A stretch of 64,000 nucleotides of DNA from JAHBXL01 sp964409775 (lineage in GTDB: Bacteria; Planctomycetota; Phycisphaerae; Phycisphaerales; UBA1924): NCBI GenBank assembly GCA_964409775.1, contig CAYPEI010000012.1, positions 1-64,000 of the forward strand, in the 5' to 3' direction. The stretch's first letter is position 1, and every line of letters starts with the position of its first letter. The notes under the pieces are model-generated. The model was not told the DNA's origin, did not search any database, and saw nothing but the letters and a program-made list of their open reading frames with translations. The position numbers and the translations under genes are program-made. Positions 59,192-64,000 of the stretch are shown piece after piece.

Positions 59192-59285
59192 CGCTATTCG
59201 TTCCCCAATCCTCGCTCCGCATTCCCCACCGCCGTTCTTCCGAATCCAAACTCCGCAATCCAAAATCCAAAATCGCTTCCCCCAC
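59192..59285. repeat. Degenerate heptanucleotide array
   Basis: About thirteen units keep 7-nt phase (CGCTATT, CGTTCCC, CAATCCT, CGCTCCG, CATTCCC ... GCAATCC, AAAATCC, AAAATCG). The first half resembles the CCGCATT arrays around 3.1 kb, the second an AAATCC type. It fills the gap upstream of the polyprenyl synthase gene. Confidence 0.65.
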
Positions 59286-59286
59286 C

Positions 59287-59292
59287 TACCCT
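59287..59292 (+). promoter_or_regulatory. Leaderless-type -10 element TACCCT
   Basis: CTACCCT, 5 nt before ATG 59298, directly behind the heptamer array; no Shine-Dalgarno. Confidence 0.4.
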
Positions 59293-59297
59293 TGGCC

Positions 59298-60341
59298 ATG
59301 CCGGTCTCACTCTCGATCCCCCCCGACCTGCTCCCCGTGCAGGAAGTCCTCGGACGTGCCCTGCAGCGCGTCGAGACCGAGTTCGACCGCGCCCTCCGCT
59401 CCGACCTTCCGCCCCTCCAGCAACTGGTCCGCCACATCGAAACTTATCGCGGCAAGATGCTGCGTCCGGTGCTGGTCATTCTCGCGGGGATGGCCGCCCA
59501 TCGAGAGGTGGCGAGGGCGGCCGATGCGGGCTCGCTTGAGGAAATGATCCTCCCGTCCCATCTTTCCATCGCGGCGGTGTGCGAGATGATCCACATGGCC
59601 ACGCTGGTGCACGACGACGTGCTCGACGACGCCGATGCCCGGCGCGGCGGAGCAACGGTCAACCGCCTCCGCGGCAACGAGGCCGCCGTCATCCTCGGCG
59701 ACTACCTCTTCTCCTCCGCCTACCGCCTCTGCTCGTCCCTGGATTCCCAGGCCGCGGCCCTGCTCATCGGCCAGACGGGCATGACCCTTTGCGCCGGCGA
59801 ACTGCTCCAACTCCACCACCGCGACAACTTCTCGATCGACCAGCCGACCTACTTTGAGATCGTCCGGCGCAAGACCGCGAGTTTGATCGCGACCGCCTGC
59901 CGCCTCGGCGCGTGGCAATCCGGCGCATCGCCCGACCTCTGCACCCGCTTCGAGGACTTCGGACTCCGCCTCGGCGTCGCCTTCCAGATCCAGGACGACC
60001 TGCTCGATCTGACCGGAAACGAGACGGTCGTCGGCAAGCCGATCCACCGCGATGTCGAACTCGGCAAACTCACGCTCCCGGTCATTCACCACCTCACGAC
60101 CGCTGCCGCGCCGGAGCGGGGCCGCACGCTCACCATGCTTTCGGAGCAGTCCGCGTTCGACGGCCACGCCGCGGCGGACCTTGTCGCACGGCTGAACACC
60201 ACCGGCTCGGTCGACTTCGCACGCGGCAAGGCAAGGGAACTGGTGGAGCAGGCCAAGCACGCCATCGACCCCCTGCCCGCCAGCGCACCCAAACGCATGC
60301 TGATGCTCATGGCCGACCAGGTCGTCTCCCGCGCGTTCTGA
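59298..60341 (+). CDS. Trans-polyprenyl diphosphate synthase
   Basis: A 347-residue all-helical prenyltransferase that elongates isoprenoid diphosphates, here perhaps for a menaquinone side chain (mqnE is two genes away). Both Asp-rich motifs are present: HDDVLDDADARRGG (105-118, first DDxxD) and QIQDDLLDLTG (231-241, second DDxxD). GKMLRPVLVILAG contains the conserved GKxxRP near the N-terminus, and VGKPIHRDVELGKLTLP is the typical G-K...D-x-x-x-G-K-x-T-L-P. Residues before FARM are bulky (VHDD preceded by MATL), consistent with a long-chain product, but length is not predictable by eye. Confidence 0.92.
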   Translation: MPVSLSIPPDLLPVQEVLGRALQRVETEFDRALRSDLPPLQQLVRHIETYRGKMLRPVLVILAGMAAHREVARAADAGSLEEMILPSHLSIAAVCEMIHMATLVHDDVLDDADARRGGATVNRLRGNEAAVILGDYLFSSAYRLCSSLDSQAAALLIGQTGMTLCAGELLQLHHRDNFSIDQPTYFEIVRRKTASLIATACRLGAWQSGASPDLCTRFEDFGLRLGVAFQIQDDLLDLTGNETVVGKPIHRDVELGKLTLPVIHHLTTAAAPERGRTLTMLSEQSAFDGHAAADLVARLNTTGSVDFARGKARELVEQAKHAIDPLPASAPKRMLMLMADQVVSRAF

Positions 60342-60356
60342 GTTTCCCATCACCAA

Positions 60357-60436
60357 CTCACCGCAGAGACGCAGAGATCGCGGCATTTCCCGCCAAGTCT
60401 TCTCCACTCCGCGTCCTTCGCGTCTCTTGCGGTGAA
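60357..60436. repeat. Imperfect inverted repeat (CACCGCAGAGACGC ... GCGTCTCTTGCGGTG)
   Basis: TCACCGCAGAGACGC (60358-60372) pairs with GCGTCTCTTGCGGTGA (60420-60435), one base bulged, with a further complementary CAGAG/CTCCGC segment. The 80 bp unit sits between the polyprenyl synthase stop and asd. It has the look of a small non-autonomous dispersed repeat rather than a terminator, since no T-tract follows. Confidence 0.6.
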
Positions 60437-60453
60437 TCAGGATTCTGATCCCC

Positions 60454-61581
60454 ATGCCCACCCCACTCACCATCGCCATCGCCGGAGCGACCGGCGCAGT
60501 CGGCCGCGAGATGCTCACGTGTCTTGAGCAGCGCAAGTTCCCCCACGCCTCGCTCCGTCTCTTCGCGTCGGAGCGTTCCGCCGGCACAACGCTCCCCTTC
60601 GCCGGGCGCGATATCCGAGTCGAAGCCCTCACCGGCGATGCGCTCAGGGGTGTCGACATCGCGCTCTTCTCCGCGGGCTCATCCATCACCCGCGACCTTG
60701 CCCCTGCCGCGGCCAAGCACAACTGCGTCATCATCGACAACTCGTCGGCCTTCCGCATGGACCCGTCCGTCCCGCTCGTCGTGCCGGAAGTGAACCCCGC
60801 CGCGCTCAGCGATCGCAGCAACAAGACGCTCAACGTGAAGTGGTCGGGCAGGCCCGTCCCCGCGATCGTGGCGAATCCCAACTGCTCCACCATCATCCTG
60901 CTGATGGCCCTTACCCCGCTGCGCAACGCCTTCGGCGTCGAGCGTGCGGTGATCTCCACCTACCAGGCCGCATCGGGCGCGGGCGCCAAGGGCATGGACG
61001 AACTCGAGGAGCAGACCCGCACCGACCTCGCCGGCAACCGCAGCACTCCAAGGGTTTTTCACGAGCCCTACGCCTTCAACCTCTTCAGCCACAACACCGC
61101 GATCGACCCGCTCACCGGCCTGAATGTCGAAGAGACCAAGGTCATCCTCGAGACCCGCAAGATCTGGTCGGAAGAGTCCTTGCCCGCCGCGCAACGCGCC
61201 GCCATCACCGCAACCTGCATCCGCGTCCCCGTCCGCCGCGCCCACGCCGAGAGCGTCAACGTCACGCTCCGCACCGAGGCCACCGCGCGCCAGATCCGCG
61301 CTGCCCTCGCGGCGTTCCCCGGCGTGCAGATCGTCGATGACCACGCGAGCAACGCCTTTCCCACGCCCCTCAAGGCCAGCGGCAGGGACGAAGTCCTTGT
61401 CGGCCGCATCCGGCCAGATGCCTCGCGCCTCCCGCCCGACACGCTCGCGGCACTCTCGAAGAGCAAGGGCTCGGTCGATGATGTCCCCTGCATCGCCTTC
61501 GACCTGTTCATCTGCGGCGATCAGTTGCTGAAGGGCGCAGCGCTCAATGCGGTGCAGGTAGCGGAACTGCTCATCAAGTGA
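60454..61581 (+). CDS. asd: Aspartate-semialdehyde dehydrogenase
   Basis: A 375-residue NADPH enzyme that reduces aspartyl-4-phosphate to aspartate semialdehyde for lysine/diaminopimelate, threonine and methionine. IAGATGAVGREMLTCLEQR binds NADP; NSSAFRMDPSVPLVVPEVN, ANPNCSTI with the nucleophile Cys144, STYQAASGAGAKGM, and RVPVRRAHAESVNV with the catalytic His follow the family order. Length is slightly above the usual 340 because of an extended middle. The ATG is preceded by a weak AGGA at long spacing. Confidence 0.94.
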   Translation: MPTPLTIAIAGATGAVGREMLTCLEQRKFPHASLRLFASERSAGTTLPFAGRDIRVEALTGDALRGVDIALFSAGSSITRDLAPAAAKHNCVIIDNSSAFRMDPSVPLVVPEVNPAALSDRSNKTLNVKWSGRPVPAIVANPNCSTIILLMALTPLRNAFGVERAVISTYQAASGAGAKGMDELEEQTRTDLAGNRSTPRVFHEPYAFNLFSHNTAIDPLTGLNVEETKVILETRKIWSEESLPAAQRAAITATCIRVPVRRAHAESVNVTLRTEATARQIRAALAAFPGVQIVDDHASNAFPTPLKASGRDEVLVGRIRPDASRLPPDTLAALSKSKGSVDDVPCIAFDLFICGDQLLKGAALNAVQVAELLIK

Positions 61582-61608
61582 CTGTCGTGCCCTTGCCCTC
61601 TCGCGCCT

Positions 61609-63003
61609 TCACGCCACCCTCCACCCCTTGCCCTCCCGCACCACGCGCCGGTACAGCGTGTCGCGCTCCACGGGCTCGAAGCCCGCATCGCGGATCGCCT
61701 TCTGCAGCGTCCACACGTTCACTTCCTGGTGCGTGGGGACATCCTTCGCCCCCTGCGGCACCTTGGTGATGTCGTACCACACCACCGTGCCATCGAGGTC
61801 ATCCGCGCCGCACTGCAGCATCAACTGCGCCATCGGCAGCGTCTGCATGATCCAGAACGCCTTGACGTGCGGAAAGTTGTCGAGCATCAGCCGCGAGATC
61901 GCCAACGTCCGCAGGTTCTCCAGCCCCGTCGGCCCGGGCAGGTGCTCGAGGTCGCTGCCATCGGGGAAGAACGGGAGCGGGATGATGGTCTGGAATCGCC
62001 CGGAAGGAAGGGACGGAGCGACGGAGCCACGAAGCGACGAAGTGCCGGAATCGGTTGGTTCGCTGTCCGTCCCCTTCGTTGCTTTGTCGCTTTGTCCCTT
62101 CGTGGCTTCCCGACGCAGCGCTTCATCCTGCGCATTACGCAGCATCTCCATGTGCACCAGCCGCTCGCGCCGCTGCTCGATGTGCCCGTAGAGAATCGTC
62201 GCGTTGGTGTTCAGGCCGAGCCCGTGCGCCTCGCGGTGGACATCCAGCCACACATCCGAGCGGATCTTCCCCTTGAACGCCTCATCGTGCACGCGGTCGT
62301 CGAACACCTCCGCGCCCCCGCCCGGCAGCGACCCCAGCCCCGCCTTCTTGAGTTCGCTCAGCACCCAGCGGATGCCGTCGCGCCGCGCTGCACGCCCCTC
62401 CTCCGTCGCGTCGTTCGCGCCCTTGTACACCTTCGCAATCCGCGCCAGGTGCACCACCTCCACCGCCGTGAACGCCTTCACGTGCAGTTCGCTCCCCAGC
62501 CGCCGCGCCTCATCGCGGATCGTCGCAACCAGTTCCGGGTAATAACTCCACGGCAGGTACGGGTGCAGCCCGCCGACCGAGTGGATCTCCGTCGCGCCGC
62601 CCTCCACCGCCTTGCGCACCTCTTCCCGCACGTACGCCATGTCTCGCGTGTACGCCCCCGGCTCATCCTTCTTGCGGTAGAACTCGCAGAACTTGCACGA
62701 CAGCGCGCAGACGTTCGAGTAGTTCAGGTGCCGGTTGATGTTGTAGTACGCCACGCCCCCCTCGCCCGGCGCGCCGTGCAGCCGATTGCGCACCATCGCC
62801 GCGAGTTCGCACACCGTCCAGATGTCCGGCGTTGTGTACAGCAGGTCGCCATCTTCAAGCGTCAGCCGCTCGCCGCGCTCCACCTTCTCGCGGATCACAT
62901 CCAGCCGCCGGTCTCGCCCGCCGGCCACACCGCCAGCGCCCCGCGGCCTTGCCGGCCGGCTCGTCACCCCCGCCCCGGGTTCTGCTGTCGCGATCGTCGC
63001 CAT
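61609..63003 (-). CDS. mqnE: Aminofutalosine synthase (radical SAM) carrying an in-frame repeat insertion
   Basis: A 464-residue radical-SAM enzyme of the futalosine menaquinone route, joining SAM and 3-enolpyruvyl-benzoate. The Fe-S motif is CALSCKFCEF in YNINRHLNYSNVCALSCKF; TEIHSVGGLHPYLPWSYY, SLPGGGAEVFDDRV, TNATILYGHIE and PVERDTLYRR are MqnE hallmarks. Between NAQDEAL and GRFQTIIPLPF, where relatives have only a few residues, about 37 residues (298-334: KGQSDKATKGTDSEP ... SSLRGSVAPSLPSG) are encoded by a palindromic repeat. A ~45-residue Gly/Arg-rich N-terminus is also extra. The start is ATG 63003 with GGAAGGA; TATGAT near 63075 (minus) may be its -10. Confidence 0.9.
   Translation of the reverse strand: MATIATAEPGAGVTSRPARPRGAGGVAGGRDRRLDVIREKVERGERLTLEDGDLLYTTPDIWTVCELAAMVRNRLHGAPGEGGVAYYNINRHLNYSNVCALSCKFCEFYRKKDEPGAYTRDMAYVREEVRKAVEGGATEIHSVGGLHPYLPWSYYPELVATIRDEARRLGSELHVKAFTAVEVVHLARIAKVYKGANDATEEGRAARRDGIRWVLSELKKAGLGSLPGGGAEVFDDRVHDEAFKGKIRSDVWLDVHREAHGLGLNTNATILYGHIEQRRERLVHMEMLRNAQDEALRREATKGQSDKATKGTDSEPTDSGTSSLRGSVAPSLPSGRFQTIIPLPFFPDGSDLEHLPGPTGLENLRTLAISRLMLDNFPHVKAFWIMQTLPMAQLMLQCGADDLDGTVVWYDITKVPQGAKDVPTHQEVNVWTLQKAIRDAGFEPVERDTLYRRVVREGKGWRVA
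62002..62111. repeat. 110 bp palindromic repeat inserted in frame in mqnE
   Basis: The left arm GACGGAGCGACGGAGCCAC GAAGCGACGAAG (62012-62042) pairs with the right arm CTTTGTCGCTTTGTCCCTTCG TGGCTTCC (62074-62110). Within each arm, octamer-like GACAAAG/GACGAAG units repeat. The element has no stop codon in the mqnE frame. Confidence 0.7.
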
Positions 63004-63127
63004 CACGCATCCTTCCCGCGTCGAGCCCGGCGGCACGCCGCGCTCTGCTTTCAACACTTCTTGAAAACTGTGGAATCATAGCCCGGGGCGAGCACCGCTT
63101 CCGAACTCACCCGCCGGCGCGTTCCTC

Positions 63128-63133
63128 TACCAT
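63128..63133 (+). promoter_or_regulatory. Leaderless-type -10 element TACCAT
   Basis: CTACCAT, 9 nt before ATG 63143 with a C-run between and no Shine-Dalgarno. Confidence 0.45.
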
Positions 63134-63142
63134 CCTCCCCCC

Positions 63143-64000
63143 ATGCCTCCCCCGCGGCCGTACCGCCTGCCCATCGCCCTGCCCTCCGCCCACTTCATGG
63201 CGTTCGCGCCCCTGGATGCGTGGGCCCGCGTGCTTGGTCGGGCTCGGAGTCCGATCTCGCCGCGGTTCTGGCCGCGGCTTGCGTGGTGCCTGTTCACCTC
63301 CTGCATCGCCACCGTCGCGACGTTGCCGGAGCGTCTGATCCTTGCGCCGTTCGTCGCCGCGGCGTATCGGCGCCGGCACCGGTCGGTCGACGCTCGCGCG
63401 TCGGCCACGAATCCCGGAACGGTCGTGATCGTGGGGTACTACCGCTCCGGCACCACGCATCTGCACTACCTGCTCTCGTGCGACCCGCGGTTTGTGACGC
63501 CCAAGTGGTATCAGGTGCTCGCGCCGACGGGGTTCCTGGCTTCGTGGGAGGCTCTGCGGTGGCTGATGACGCCGTTTGTCTCGAGCACGCGGCCGCAGGA
63601 TGACGTCGCGATCGGCCCGGAGTGGCCCGCCGAGGACGACTTCGCCGTCAACAACTGGACCGGTTGCTGCACGATGCCGGGGCGCATGCTGCTGCCGCGC
63701 GCCTGGGACCGATTCTCAAATCTCAACGACATCGAGCATACGCCGCCCGCAGACCGCGACGCGTTCGGCAGCGCCCTTGTGGGCTTCTGCTGGAAACTCC
63801 GGCGGCTGTTCCCTTCGCGCACGCTGCTGCTGAAGACGCCCGCGCACACCGCGCGAGTCGCGGAACTTTGCCGGCTGCTCGGGCCGAACACGAAGTTCGT
63901 TCATCTGTCGCGAGAGGCGGGCGCGGTGCTGCGTTCCAACGTCGCGATGCACGCTCGATTCGAGCCCTACTTTCTGCAGGACTATCCCGGCGACGCCGTC
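63143..64000 (+). CDS. Sulfotransferase-family protein (3' end beyond window)
   Basis: The first 286 codons of a gene that runs off the window. The PAPS 5'-phosphosulfate-binding loop is GYYRSGTTHLHYLL (98-111), and TLLLKTPAHTARVAELC and FVHLSREAGAVLRSN supply the 3'-phosphate-binding strand and Ser/Arg pair of cytosolic-type sulfotransferases. A ~95-residue N-terminus with a hydrophobic stretch (LAWCLFTSCIATVATLP) may anchor it to the membrane. Such enzymes are numerous in planctomycetes, where sulfated polysaccharides or lipids are likely targets. The ATG 63143 is preceded by TACCAT and 9 nt. Confidence 0.85.
   Translation, partial: MPPPRPYRLPIALPSAHFMAFAPLDAWARVLGRARSPISPRFWPRLAWCLFTSCIATVATLPERLILAPFVAAAYRRRHRSVDARASATNPGTVVIVGYYRSGTTHLHYLLSCDPRFVTPKWYQVLAPTGFLASWEALRWLMTPFVSSTRPQDDVAIGPEWPAEDDFAVNNWTGCCTMPGRMLLPRAWDRFSNLNDIEHTPPADRDAFGSALVGFCWKLRRLFPSRTLLLKTPAHTARVAELCRLLGPNTKFVHLSREAGAVLRSNVAMHARFEPYFLQDYPGDAV

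Noticed and set aside
1..64000. tRNA and rRNA genes
   Set aside because: Intergenic gaps were read for acceptor/T-arm patterns (GGTTCGA-type) and rRNA landmarks; none was found.

Overview
The window is about 64 kb of high-GC bacterial DNA that most resembles a planctomycete of the class Phycisphaerae. Three things point there: secreted proteins ending in GC-type dockerin modules (V-x-DIF-x-FLS-x-WF), prepilin-like proteins with the FTLIELL/FTLVELL leader, and an exosortase/EpsI exopolysaccharide cluster. The organism call is inference from gene families; no rRNA or tRNA gene was seen.

Layout. 1-6.4 kb (minus strand): a SUMF1-type lipid-exported or periplasmic protein, a DegT/EryC1 sugar aminotransferase, a four-helix-bundle (23S rRNA IVS-type) gene boxed in by inverted heptanucleotide arrays, dnaA with a ~500 bp non-coding region upstream, and a GNAT acetyltransferase. 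6.5-10.8 kb: a periplasmic hypothetical, rpmA (bL27), a Gfo/Idh-like protein and tyrS. 10.9-19 kb: two prepilin-like genes, a dockerin protein, heme oxygenase, a TolC-type channel, an SH3-like secreted protein. 18.7-22.6 kb: a fused ATP-dependent 5-oxoprolinase. 22.8-32.7 kb: a 1,659-residue beta-helix/cadherin-repeat exoprotein, an ANTAR response regulator, a large guanidino-group-modifying (pentein) enzyme and another dockerin protein. 32.8-35.7 kb: rnc, rpmH, an HD-GYP gene and lipA.

36-53.3 kb (plus strand) is a long export operon: Wza-like exporter, exosortase, EpsI, a giant TPR protein, a Wzc-like chain-length protein with a degenerate P-loop, a sugar epimerase, a WecA/MraY-type phosphosugar transferase, then ParA, VanZ, a cation/Ca2+ antiporter and MurJ, many joined by ATGA/GTGA overlaps. 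It should build, flip and export an undecaprenyl-linked polysaccharide; ugd (56.7 kb) and the DegT aminotransferase (1.4 kb) could supply nucleotide sugars. 53.4-64 kb holds an SDR, an orphan DNA methyltransferase, a Uma2 nuclease, ugd, a SAM methyltransferase, a polyprenyl diphosphate synthase, asd, mqnE (futalosine menaquinone route) and a sulfotransferase cut by the window edge.

Two sequence-level themes stand out. First, several repeat families interrupt or abut genes: heptamer arrays, a palindromic repeat supplying the first codons of the SUMF1 gene, and a 110 bp palindromic repeat lying in frame inside mqnE. Second, at least ten genes have a TANNNT -10-like hexamer only 5-9 nt before the start codon and no Shine-Dalgarno, the arrangement expected of leaderless mRNAs, while others have classical GGAG sites.
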